DNA of 64,000 nt, from positions 340,122-404,121 of the forward strand of contig NZ_MU078723.1 of assembly GCF_014078545.1 (NCBI RefSeq), given 5' to 3'. Under the pieces are notes generated by a model. The model was not told where the DNA came from and ran no database searches. It was given only the letters and a program-made list of their open reading frames with translations. How positions within the stretch are numbered: position 1 is the stretch's first letter; each line of letters opens with the position of its first letter. The stretch is from Nitrosopumilus sp. b1 (GTDB lineage: Archaea > Thermoproteota > Nitrososphaeria > Nitrososphaerales > Nitrosopumilaceae). This document shows, piece after piece, positions 35,947 to 44,246 of the stretch. Both the position numbers and the translations under genes were made by a program.

Positions 35947-38900
35947 TTATGTGATAATTTTCATCTTATGTAAATAATTTACAGCGTTGACAAATTCTTC
36001 AACACTTAATTCATCATTAACAATTAATCTTGCATTTTCTTTAAACCATTTTGGGATATACTCTCCTTCTATTCCCACAGTTTTTAGTAATTCAACATCT
36101 GATGCTGAATCAATTGCAAAGCCTCCCCATTTTTCAACAACGCCAATAAATTCAGATGGATTAGCTAAAATATTCTCTTGTGAGATGTGTTCAATAGATT
36201 CTAGCTCATCAGTTTCTTCTAGGTTGGGATCAATGATTCCTTGTTGAACAAAATTTGGGGAATCAATTTGTTGTTCAACAATTTCTTCTTGAGGAACAAC
36301 TTGTATAGCATCTTCAATCTTTTGTACGGTGGAAAATCTGTTAGTATCCCAAATTTTTATTTCAATATCAGAATTACTCATCACGCTTGCAAAGTTAAAA
36401 TTAATTTTGACGGTAACAAAGTCACCATCCTCAGATAATGTAATTCCTCCATCAGCTAACTTGCTTAACCCGTTTAACATGATTACGTTACCTTTGTCAT
36501 AAACAATTCCAGTAGATTCAGCCTGATTTTTTGGTGCGATACCGCCCTCGTTAACATAAAATGAGACGTGTTCAATATTTTTTATTCCCAATGGGGAGTA
36601 TATGTTGAGACTAATTTCGGTATTTTTTCCTTTTTCAATTTTTATTGTCTTAGGAGAATTACCAGTGTTTGGTTTTTTGGGAGAAGATGATTCATCATTC
36701 TTATTCTCAATCATTGGTGCAAGTTTCCCTTTGTCATTTAGTGCAAAATTATTTCCGTTTATTGATAATGGAACAAAATTAGGATTAGACACTGACTTGG
36801 GAGGAGAAAGCGATGGAGATTCTCCACTTATTGAACTAATACCTCCACTTCCTCCAGTAGATATTATTGGTAGCACTAGATCAACTACGAGACCTGGCCG
36901 AATTAAACCTCCACCTCCAACTCCACCTCCACCGCCATTGCCTGCAATGATTCGAGCTGTATCAGAAGCCGCAAGAAAAGATGCTGTAATATCATCGTCT
37001 AATTTTGCTTGTAGTGCTCCAACTTTAGGATCAGGATTCGGAATTAGTAGTGCATTTGTAGGCGCAAGATTATACGTCACTGTAATAATATCACCGTTTG
37101 CAGCCTGAAGCGAGCTACCAAATGAAGCGGAGCTAGTGAAATTAAATGTCGATTCAAAGAGTCCAGTATTAGGTCCGGTTTCTGTTAGTACAAAATTTTG
37201 TAATCCGTTTGGAGCTGTAGATGAACCTATATCAACAAGAATTGTAGTAATAGTGTTGTCAGTTTGGGTTCCAAGAATAGTTTCTAATTGACTGACCTTG
37301 ATAACATCCGTAAATTGAAAAAGATCATTTCCTGTCATAAAAATAAGATCAGTGTTCTGAAATTGTCCTGTGTTAACACCAGTTTCTTCAAGTTGTAATG
37401 ATATACCACCAGGAAATGTATCGCTAGTAATTGTGGAAGTTATTGTTTCTGCTAAGGATGGGTTGGTATTGGAATTCTGATCAGTGACGGTGATTTGAGC
37501 AGACTCACCTAAATGATAAGTAGGTGAATCAAAAACTAGTGAACTTGAGAAAATGCTTGCAGTGTTAATTATCGAGTTGAATGTAGTAGTAATTGTGTCG
37601 CCCTTGTTTGCTTGTAAGGATGTACCAGAGGATGTTGCAGCTGTAAATCCAAATGTTCCCTGAAAAACGCCTGTGTTTTGGCCAGTTTCAGTTAGTGGAA
37701 CAGATATTCCAGTACTATCTGTGCTTGAAATAACATTTACGTTGATTACTTCAGCAGTAGAATCATCCGAATTGGATGTATCATCGGATACAGTAAGTTG
37801 TGATATCTCACTTAACCTATACTGTGAAGCATTATACGAAATACTAGAAGGGGTTTGAGTGGCATTTACGTAGAAAATATCACCCAAAGTGATGTCTGTC
37901 CATGAAAAATGAACATTTGAACCAGAACTAGCTAATCTAGGATTTTGAGAGTCATTCCCATCATTGCTGACATTCACTGTAGTTGCAAAAGAAGTTCCGT
38001 TGTTTGTACTTGCTCTAAATAATATGTCATTGTCTCCATCAGTGTTATCTTGCCAAATTATGTACACATTTGAACCTGATGCTACAATCTGTGGGTTGGT
38101 AGATGAACCGGTGTTATCACTGAGATTGGTTGGAGTAGAAAATGAAGTTCCGTTGTTTGTACTTACAGAATAAAAAATTTCATTGTCTCCATCAGTGTCA
38201 TCTTGCCATACAAGATGAACATTAGTTCCATTAACAGCTATTTCTGGAATTGTAGATGCTCCTGCATTATTGCTGATGTTTATTGTAGTTCCAAACGAGG
38301 TTCCGTTGTTGCTACTTGCTCTAAAATTAATTTCTTCATCGGATCCATCAAACTCCTGCCAAACTACATACACGTTATTTCCATTTGTGGAAATTCTAGG
38401 ATCTCTAGACTCCTCAGTTGTTACTGAAAGATCTGTTCTTGCCGAAAAAGAGTCTCCGTTGTTTGTACTACGCACAAATTGGATATCATTATCTCCATCT
38501 ACATCATCATGCCAAACGATGTAAACATTTCCAGATGAAACTGCAATTTCAGGCTGTTCAGAAAAACCAATAGTATTACTGATAACAACTGGAGTATCAA
38601 AATTTCTTCCGTTATCAGTGCTGTTTGTGAAGAAGACCTCTATAGGACCTGGGTCATCATCCTGATAAACGACATATACATTAGAACCATCTATTGCCAC
38701 TTTTGGATTTTCTGCGAATCCAAATGAATTACTGAGATTTTCTGAAGAATCAAAATTTGCTCCATTATCTGTGCTGTTTGTGAAAAAAATTTGCGGGGTG
38801 CCAGGATCATCATCGTCCCAAACGACATAAACATTTGAACCAGATGTAATTATTTTTGGAGATTCAAAGCCTATAACAAAAGTATTTGCTAAATTGCTAA

Positions 38901-39177
38901 TGTTTTTTGTTGCTGCAAAAGTTGTACCGTTGTTTGTACTGCCACGTAAAAATATTTCAAACAAGCCAGCTCCATCATCATCTTGCCAAACAACAAAAAT
39001 ATTATCACCATCAGATGCAATGTCTGGAAAAAGAGAAGTTGTTCCATCGTTACTAAGATTCACCGGAGTATGAAAATTGAATCCGTCTCCATAACCATGA
39101 GGTATTGAAAATATTGAAAGGCCAAGAATTAATGTTGTAAGAAAAATTAGAATTGATTTGGAATTATTATTTTTCAT
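35947..39177 (-). CDS. Large beta-propeller surface protein
   Basis: 1076 residues. Signal peptide 1-30 ('ILIFLTTLILGLSIFSI'). About eight 49-residue BNR/sialidase-like repeats (roughly 40-410), each with a core like 'SNVYVVWQDD' and an 'NNGTSF' Asp/Asn-box equivalent, should form one propeller. Three repeats with 'LTETGxNTGxFxxTF' follow (about 430-700); similar modules occur in the protease at 44247-47402. A proline/glycine-rich linker (770-800) and a C-terminal region with 'HISQENILANPSEFIGVVEKWGG' complete it. No catalytic sialidase residues are evident. Likely attached to the cell surface, binding glycans or proteins. I use the ATG at 39177, since the segment upstream of it lacks a signal-peptide fit. 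Confidence 0.82.
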   Translation of the reverse strand: MKNNNSKSILIFLTTLILGLSIFSIPHGYGDGFNFHTPVNLSNDGTTSLFPDIASDGDNIFVVWQDDDGAGLFEIFLRGSTNNGTTFAATKNISNLANTFVIGFESPKIITSGSNVYVVWDDDDPGTPQIFFTNSTDNGANFDSSENLSNSFGFAENPKVAIDGSNVYVVYQDDDPGPIEVFFTNSTDNGRNFDTPVVISNTIGFSEQPEIAVSSGNVYIVWHDDVDGDNDIQFVRSTNNGDSFSARTDLSVTTEESRDPRISTNGNNVYVVWQEFDGSDEEINFRASSNNGTSFGTTINISNNAGASTIPEIAVNGTNVHLVWQDDTDGDNEIFYSVSTNNGTSFSTPTNLSDNTGSSTNPQIVASGSNVYIIWQDNTDGDNDILFRASTNNGTSFATTVNVSNDGNDSQNPRLASSGSNVHFSWTDITLGDIFYVNATQTPSSISYNASQYRLSEISQLTVSDDTSNSDDSTAEVINVNVISSTDSTGISVPLTETGQNTGVFQGTFGFTAATSSGTSLQANKGDTITTTFNSIINTASIFSSSLVFDSPTYHLGESAQITVTDQNSNTNPSLAETITSTITSDTFPGGISLQLEETGVNTGQFQNTDLIFMTGNDLFQFTDVIKVSQLETILGTQTDNTITTILVDIGSSTAPNGLQNFVLTETGPNTGLFESTFNFTSSASFGSSLQAANGDIITVTYNLAPTNALLIPNPDPKVGALQAKLDDDITASFLAASDTARIIAGNGGGGGVGGGGLIRPGLVVDLVLPIISTGGSGGISSISGESPSLSPPKSVSNPNFVPLSINGNNFALNDKGKLAPMIENKNDESSSPKKPNTGNSPKTIKIEKGKNTEISLNIYSPLGIKNIEHVSFYVNEGGIAPKNQAESTGIVYDKGNVIMLNGLSKLADGGITLSEDGDFVTVKINFNFASVMSNSDIEIKIWDTNRFSTVQKIEDAIQVVPQEEIVEQQIDSPNFVQQGIIDPNLEETDELESIEHISQENILANPSEFIGVVEKWGGFAIDSASDVELLKTVGIEGEYIPKWFKENARLIVNDELSVEEFVNAVNYLHKMKIIT

Positions 39178-39401
39178 GCTACCATTACCAATAAAAATCA
39201 CCTGCCATGAATGTGATATAGAACTGATTAAAATTATAAGAATAGTGCATAATGTTCTTATGCAAGCCAAATAAAGGACAAAAAAATCCTTTCATAAGAC
39301 AATACCAAATTAATAAAATATGAATCAGTATTAGCTGTTATTATAAGAAATAACAATGATAGCTTACGAATCTAGATTAAAAATCCACAATAACCATAAT
39401 T

Positions 39402-39527
39402 ATGAAAATTGTACACTATACGATTTGTCTAGAGTGTGACATTATAGCTATAGTATACCATGAACCAAGGTATAATGGATTACGTGGTGCATGTAATAAC
39501 TGTAAACGTAACTGGCCTGAATCATAA
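39402..39527 (+). CDS. Tiny zinc-ribbon protein, 41 residues
   Basis: MKIVHYTICLECDIIAIVYH then EPRYNGLRGACNNCKRNWPE with a final Ser. Two CxxC knuckles 22 residues apart form a classic zinc ribbon. ATG start and TAA stop. It lies 37 bases before the second FilR1-like regulator and is probably co-transcribed with it. Function unknown. Confidence 0.65.
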   Translation: MKIVHYTICLECDIIAIVYHEPRYNGLRGACNNCKRNWPES

Positions 39528-39563
39528 GAGATTCTTTTTTAGACGGTTGTTTAAAGGAGTAAT

Positions 39564-40367
39564 GTGGAACCAGATTTTGAAAACATAGCAAACGAATTTT
39601 TAGAGATTTCAAGTGAACAAAGACTCAGAATTATTTTCAAGCTTTCAGAATCAAAAATGACTCTGTCAAAGATGGCAAAATTTTTGGAGGCCACTACTCC
39701 AGAGGTACATCGAAACTTTAGCAGGCTAGCAAAATCAGGCATAATAGAGAGGGATTCAGAGGGAGATTATTTTCTAACAACATATGGAAAATTCCTTTGT
39801 AGTCAAATTCCAGCATTTATGTTCATGTATGACAATAAAAAATTTCTCCAAAGTCATTCATTAGATGACTTACCACAAAGGTTTGTTCTCAACATGAGTG
39901 CATTGGAGGGAAGTAAAAGGATCAAAGGTTTTGTGAAAGTGTTAGAGCAATGGAAGAAGATCCACGAGAATGCAGAACAATACATTTACAATATTCTGTA
40001 TGAAGTACCCTACTCAAAGGATATCATTGAAGTTATTGAATCCAAGTTAAAAAACAATGTAAAAATAAAATCCATATTTTATGACAAAGCCATAATACCA
40101 GAAGAGAGAAAAGATTCTTCTACACGAAAAAAATTCCAAAAGTTCATTGAGGATAATTCCTTAGAAAGAAGAATTAGTAAAAAAAATTCTGCAGTAGTAG
40201 TATTAAGTGAAAAAGAGTGCGCAGTGGTCTTGCCAAATAAGTCAAGTGAACCAGACATGGGAGAGATGTTTTATGGAGATGGAAAAGAAATGCACCAATG
40301 GTGTCTTGATTACTTTGAGCACTGTTGGAAGGATTCATCAAACTTCCAAGAATCAAAATTTAGTTGA
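39564..40367 (+). CDS. FilR1/MrpR-like winged-helix regulator (DUF1724 type), copy 2
   Basis: 267 residues, paralogue of the protein at 28732-29532 along the full length. The winged helix lies at about 10-75 with recognition helix near 'TTPEVHRNFSRLAKSGIIER'; the C-terminal ligand domain ends 'MGEMFYGDGKEMHQWCLDYF'. The GTG start is set by a strong ribosome site, AAAGGAG, about nine bases upstream. An ATG overlapping the GTG is out of frame. Position between the exported protein block and the cyclase-like genes suggests it regulates one or both. Confidence 0.85.
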   Translation: MEPDFENIANEFLEISSEQRLRIIFKLSESKMTLSKMAKFLEATTPEVHRNFSRLAKSGIIERDSEGDYFLTTYGKFLCSQIPAFMFMYDNKKFLQSHSLDDLPQRFVLNMSALEGSKRIKGFVKVLEQWKKIHENAEQYIYNILYEVPYSKDIIEVIESKLKNNVKIKSIFYDKAIIPEERKDSSTRKKFQKFIEDNSLERRISKKNSAVVVLSEKECAVVLPNKSSEPDMGEMFYGDGKEMHQWCLDYFEHCWKDSSNFQESKFS

Positions 40368-40377
40368 ATTGAAAAAA

Positions 40378-41820
40378 TTACCACTGAAACTCAAAGGCAT
40401 CATGAGGATGTATCTTTTGTTTTTTGTTTGACTCCCAAACAATCACAGTTTTATCTTTTAGGTATTTTATTTGAGGAGGGGACTCGGCATATTTTTTCAT
40501 TCCAAGATCAGGTATTACTTCTAAAACTCTAGATTTAATGGGTATTCCTGAAGGAATGGTAAAGACATACTTGAATTTTTTACATTTTGAGGAGAAGACA
40601 TATCCAAATAATCGTTCAGGTTCCTCCCAGTCGTATTCTAGTTTTAAGACATGACCCTTTTTGGATTTTTTAATAGGTCGAGCAAGTGCGACCTTAAATT
40701 TTTTTTCTAAGGGTTTGTTGGAATCAAGGCTCACTATTTTTAGATCATTTCCAGCATCATCAGTTATCTTAGCATTAAGCGTTGAAAAATCTCTGGGCAC
40801 ATCACCTCCTATGTTATAATGAATTTGTTCTAGAGGGAGAGAAGAAATATTTCTTACATTCCATATCCAAGTGTGATGAGTCATCATTGTTTTTGGTTCT
40901 GTAACCTCCAAGCGTACCTCAATAGAATTGAATTCAAAATTTAATTTTCTTGAAAATGGATCCTCAGACTCTTTTTTACTTTTGTTTTTTAATGAAACCG
41001 TCTTTTTACCAAATTCTTTACCATATACATTATAGATTAACAACTGTTCACCATGTTTGGAAGTAAAATCCCCTACAGGTGTCATTGTGGCAAGATTTTC
41101 TTCAGATAATCTTTGTAAATCCTTTGCAATGATGCTTGATGCAAAAATCTGGTTTGGTCCACATAAATCCATTACCCTTTTTGCTCGAATAAGTCCAGGT
41201 CCCCAAAAAATTTCACCACCTCCAAGTCCTTTCATAAAGTAAACTGGACCGGTGTCAATACCTATTCTAATTTGGAGTTGATCCTTTTGTTTTCTTGTTT
41301 TGTTGTATTTAGATAATTTTTTGTGCAATTCGATTGCCAGTTTAAGCGGTTGCTCAGGGCTATCAGGAAATCCAATAGCCATACCATCACCTGTTGGTAA
41401 AACAACAATTGAGCTCTGCTGCAGGTGTTTGAAGGTTTCTGTTTTTTCAATTAAAAAGTTTAATACATTGATTTTTCTGGCCTGTGACTTTACTGGTATT
41501 GTAGGATCTGAGCTTGCAATGATATCAATAAAAAACCAGTGAAGAGATTTAGTTAATGCTTTTACCTCTTTGATGTGTAAATCATCTTCTTCGAGATGTT
41601 TTAGAATATTTGTTACTATATCTGGAGAGCATTGATGTAATATTTCAAAACTGTTTAGAGAAAAAAGTGTCTTTGATCTAATTTTGTGTCTCTTTAACTC
41701 GCCAAGAAGCCAATCCTTGGAAAGATCTTTCTCCTCAAGTTGAGATAAAATTTTTGCAATATTGGTGATGTGATCAGAAGTAGAGTTACTAGTCTTCCTT
41801 TTTTCTTTGGATACAGCCAT
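40378..41820 (-). CDS. Class III adenylate/guanylate cyclase-like protein with C-terminal beta domain
   Basis: 480 residues. A helical N-terminal domain (1-85) precedes a cyclase homology domain (about 90-250): 'FFIDIIASSD' (first metal Asp), 'LPTGDGMAIGF' (second metal Asp) and 'RIGIDTGPVY'. In the transition-state segment 'GPGLIRAKRVMD' the usual Asn is Ile, while the Arg is kept. Residues 290-480 form a beta-rich domain ('WIWNVRNISSLPLEQIHYN', 'LKLEYDWEEPERLFGYVF') I do not recognise. It may be a catalytically weak cyclase or nucleotide sensor. Divergent from the second cyclase-like gene. Confidence 0.85.
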   Translation of the reverse strand: MAVSKEKRKTSNSTSDHITNIAKILSQLEEKDLSKDWLLGELKRHKIRSKTLFSLNSFEILHQCSPDIVTNILKHLEEDDLHIKEVKALTKSLHWFFIDIIASSDPTIPVKSQARKINVLNFLIEKTETFKHLQQSSIVVLPTGDGMAIGFPDSPEQPLKLAIELHKKLSKYNKTRKQKDQLQIRIGIDTGPVYFMKGLGGGEIFWGPGLIRAKRVMDLCGPNQIFASSIIAKDLQRLSEENLATMTPVGDFTSKHGEQLLIYNVYGKEFGKKTVSLKNKSKKESEDPFSRKLNFEFNSIEVRLEVTEPKTMMTHHTWIWNVRNISSLPLEQIHYNIGGDVPRDFSTLNAKITDDAGNDLKIVSLDSNKPLEKKFKVALARPIKKSKKGHVLKLEYDWEEPERLFGYVFSSKCKKFKYVFTIPSGIPIKSRVLEVIPDLGMKKYAESPPQIKYLKDKTVIVWESNKKQKIHPHDAFEFQW

Positions 41821-41878
41821 TATTTGACTAGAGCAGTTGTTTGTTAAAAATACTCCACTAGAAAATACAGGGTTTCCA

Positions 41879-41971
41879 TTAATTGAGTTTCAAATTCAAA
41901 ACTCGTCCACCGCCCTTTCCATATTGGCTATAGAGCAGGTAAAGAACGAGGCGAGGATATTGCCATTCCAT
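41879..41971 (-). pseudogene. Possible 5' remnant of the zinc-ribbon output-protein gene
   Basis: A 30-residue frame starting MEWQYPRLVLYLLYSQYGKG. It can be aligned with the start of the protein at 42880-43635 (MDISHPTILLMAYPCCGKGK): shared M-acidic, aromatic/His-Pro, a hydrophobic run, Tyr and GKG. Upstream of each, the same TTTAACTA lies exactly 24-31 bases before the ATG, inside the 60-bp repeat. I infer a duplicated gene start that has lost the rest. The local GC is higher than in the flanks. The alternative is a genuine tiny gene. Confidence 0.35.
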
Positions 41972-41993
41972 ACTTTCTAAGGGCAAAATTTGT

Positions 41994-42053
41994 CTTTAAC
42001 TAGTAGTTACCAATGAAGCTAATTTCTTACAACACATGTTAAACAGTACATAA
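41994..42053. repeat. 60-bp direct repeat, left copy (duplicated promoter)
   Basis: Aligns without gaps to 43658-43717 (offset 1664), 50 of 60 bases identical by my count. Identical blocks are CTTTAACTAG, an 18-base block AATGAAGCTAATTTCTTA and TAAACAG. Read on the minus strand, the first block gives CTAGTTAAAG, a TATA-like element 24-31 bases before the ATG at 41971. The right end also covers the promoter position of the plus-strand cyclase gene at 42078. Confidence 0.85.
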
Positions 42054-42077
42054 CTAGAATTTTGATGAACTATATTC

Positions 42078-42800
42078 ATGTCAAGTGGGGGTTCTGAATC
42101 ATGGGTGAAAAATTTTGCGAATAGGGATTTTTTTAACTATGACTTTGGCACGGACCAAAAAGCGATTATAGAGGAGCCAAAAAAATTATCTCCAGACCCT
42201 GAACCTAACATATCTGATTATTTGGTTGCATTTTCTACAAATTCCCAGAACTACTGTGTGGGAGTAGTAGATATGGTGAATTCCACCAAAATTTCAGCCA
42301 CACTAGGTCCAGAAAAAGCATCTCGATATTACCAAATCTTTTTGAATTCAATGTCAAAAGTGCTTTCAAGATTTGGTGGATTTGTAATAAAAAACATAGG
42401 TGATTGCCTAATGTATTATTTCCCAGAATCTGTTCATAGTGATAAGAAATTTGGTTTTATTAGCTGCATAGAATGTAGCATAGCAATGACGGATGTAAGG
42501 GGAATGTTATGCCAAAAATTAGCAAGTGAAGGATTGCCCTGTCTAGACTATAGAGTAAGTGCAGACTATGGTTCGGTAATAATAATGAAAAGCAATAATT
42601 CAGATACACCAGACATGATTGGTCCTCCTGTTAACATGTGTTCAAAGATAAACCGATTCGCACCTAGAAACGGAGTTGTAATTGGTGGCGACTTGTATGA
42701 GATGGTCAAGGATTTAAAATTCTACAAATTTGAGCAAGTAAAAGGATATTCGGTGGGATTTAAACAATCTTATCCTGTTTACAAAGTAAAGAGAAAATAA
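42078..42800 (+). CDS. Class III adenylate/guanylate cyclase-like protein
   Basis: 240 residues, essentially a single cyclase homology domain after a 50-residue N-terminal region. First metal Asp in 'GVVDMVNSTKIS', second in 'KNIGDCLMYYF'. The segment 'IGPPVNMCSKINRFA' keeps the transition-state Asn but has Lys where the Arg normally is. The divergent partner at 40378-41820 has the opposite defect. Class III cyclases are dimers with two sites made at the interface, so these two might complement each other, or both may be non-cyclising. ATG start. Confidence 0.85.
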   Translation: MSSGGSESWVKNFANRDFFNYDFGTDQKAIIEEPKKLSPDPEPNISDYLVAFSTNSQNYCVGVVDMVNSTKISATLGPEKASRYYQIFLNSMSKVLSRFGGFVIKNIGDCLMYYFPESVHSDKKFGFISCIECSIAMTDVRGMLCQKLASEGLPCLDYRVSADYGSVIIMKSNNSDTPDMIGPPVNMCSKINRFAPRNGVVIGGDLYEMVKDLKFYKFEQVKGYSVGFKQSYPVYKVKRK

Positions 42801-42879
42801 TATTATTTTAAAAAAATCGATTTGTTAATTTCTTTACTACAAAAAAGTATAAAATTGAATTACCATAAATTAATGAGTT

Positions 42880-43635
42880 CTAATTTGGATTATACCGCCC
42901 GTAGGCAGGACTAGTTTCCCATTTTGCCTTCTCAATTTCAAATCTGCTGTTGCATCCAAGGCAGAGAAAATCAGAAGACAATTGTGGGAATTTTTCTAAA
43001 CAATCGTTGCACACATAATAATTATCCATTAGGCGGTAGTCACAGCCTAAGATCCTGATCTTTTTTCTACACTTTGGACAGATGTCATCAACATAGGAAT
43101 TTGCCGGAGAGATATTTGAGCACGAATAGTGATCAATGAGTTTTTCCTGCTTGAAGTTAGAACCCTTGCAGGCAGGACAGTGAAAAATCTGAAATATTCG
43201 AACTTGTTCACAGTCAGGGCATGCCATTTCCCTAATGTCTTTTATTCTGATTATCTTGTTGGCTTTCTCTAGTCTTTGCATAATTAGAAGGATCTCCTCT
43301 TTTGATTTTCCCAGATACTGACTTATTCGCGCTAAGCTAATTCGAGTCGAATTAGTTATTATGAATTCAACCTGTTTTGCGATGTCATCGTTGGCTGAAA
43401 ATTCTTGGTGATTTTGTTCTTCAGCCAAACTAACCAATTGCTCATTTTCATTTTGCCCATCATTTAGAATCTTGGTCAATAATGAAGAGGAATTCATGTT
43501 GGAAAAACTTGAATCCAATAATATTTGTTGGATATTCCCAGATTGGACTAGATTATTGAAGGCTTCAGAATCTATCTTCCCCTTCCCACAGCAAGGGTAG
43601 GCCATAAGCAGAATCGTTGGATGTGATATATCCAT
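42880..43635 (-). CDS. Zinc-ribbon/winged-helix protein resembling TackOD1-type output proteins
   Basis: 251 residues. A central helical region (about 85-130, 'ISLARISQYLGKSKEEILLIMQRLEKANKIIRI') has winged-helix character; the C-terminal half has at least five Cys pairs: 'CPDC', 'CPAC', 'CPKC', 'CNDC' and 'CLGC', plus 'DHYSC'. This order resembles the zinc-binding 'Thaumarchaeal output domain' (TackOD1) attached to receiver or cyclase domains; I am not certain of the family. Its promoter lies in the right copy of the 60-bp repeat. Placement beside two cyclase-like genes supports a signalling role. Confidence 0.7.
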   Translation of the reverse strand: MDISHPTILLMAYPCCGKGKIDSEAFNNLVQSGNIQQILLDSSFSNMNSSSLLTKILNDGQNENEQLVSLAEEQNHQEFSANDDIAKQVEFIITNSTRISLARISQYLGKSKEEILLIMQRLEKANKIIRIKDIREMACPDCEQVRIFQIFHCPACKGSNFKQEKLIDHYSCSNISPANSYVDDICPKCRKKIRILGCDYRLMDNYYVCNDCLEKFPQLSSDFLCLGCNSRFEIEKAKWETSPAYGRYNPN

Positions 43636-43657
43636 AATTTATTATTGATTCATTTTG

Positions 43658-43717
43658 CTTTAACTAGGAATTACAAATGAAGCTAATTTCTTAGAATATC
43701 TGCTAAACAGAATATAA
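43658..43717. repeat. 60-bp direct repeat, right copy (promoter of the zinc-ribbon protein)
   Basis: Partner of 41994-42053. On the minus strand, the TATA-like TAGTTAAA (43659-43666) is 24-31 bases before the ATG at 43635; the identical 18-base block lies at 43676-43693, that is 41-58 bases upstream of the ATG, where a regulator might bind. Confidence 0.85.
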
Positions 43718-43796
43718 TTATATCTTTGAAAACAATTTTTCTATGTGCATAATGCAATATTACATCAAATATGCATTAGAATAATTTTAAAAAAAA

Positions 43797-44069
43797 TTAG
43801 AGGCGGCGTGAAGAAGTTCCACGTCCGCAACAGATTAGATATCCCTCAAGAGATTGCATCTTCTTGAACTCAGGGTATTTTGAAACTGAAACTGATTTAG
43901 TTCCTCGTTTCATCAACAGGGATTCTTTTGAAGGTATTGAAGACATGCGCTTAATTTGCTCGTTTTGAAAGCTCTTTCCTGCCCAAGGCGATGTCTTTAC
44001 ATCAATTCGGGTTGTTTTGGTACCTCTGTGTGTTACCAAAGTTATTTTTCCGTCCATATTGAATGTCAT
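43797..44069 (-). CDS. Small basic protein of unknown function
   Basis: 90 residues: an N-terminal beta hairpin-like part ('GKITLVTHRGTKTTRIDV') and a Lys/Ser/Arg-rich C-terminus ('LICCGRGTSSRRL'). No known motif. The start may be the second Met (44057, 'MDGKITLV'), since TACAATATG fits a TATA box there. Function unknown. Confidence 0.55.
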   Translation of the reverse strand: MTFNMDGKITLVTHRGTKTTRIDVKTSPWAGKSFQNEQIKRMSSIPSKESLLMKRGTKSVSVSKYPEFKKMQSLEGYLICCGRGTSSRRL

Positions 44070-44103
44070 ATTATCAAATTCATATTGTATCGTTAGCTAA
44101 TTC

Positions 44104-44117
44104 GCTAAAATTTTAGC
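44104..44117. promoter_or_regulatory. 14-bp perfect palindrome between divergent genes
   Basis: GCTAAAATTTTAGC. The flanks ATTC and (one base on) GAAT extend the symmetry. It is 35-48 bases before the small basic protein start and 130 before the large metalloprotease. The left flank also has AGCTAATT, which is part of the conserved 18-base block of the 60-bp repeats, so one regulator may recognise all three. Confidence 0.5.
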
Positions 44118-44220
44118 TGAATAATACTGAGGACAGAACTACAAATTGTCATAATAGAGGTAAAATTCAAAAAAATAATGCTGCCATTTTTATTAAAACT
44201 GAACTGCTAAAGAAATAGTT

Positions 44221-44245
44221 TAGTAATAGGCTTATAGTATTACTA
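44221..44245. promoter_or_regulatory. 8-bp inverted repeat ending two bases before a start codon
   Basis: TAGTAATA, nine bases, TATTACTA. It ends at 44245, directly before the GTG at 44247 of the exported metalloprotease. It could be an operator over the transcription start or an mRNA hairpin hiding the start. Confidence 0.5.
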
Positions 44246-44246
44246 T

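Noticed and set aside
36602-37108. Pro-rich plus-strand frame inside the surface-protein gene
   Set aside because: It mirrors the Gly-rich linker of the sense gene and has no start signal or motif.
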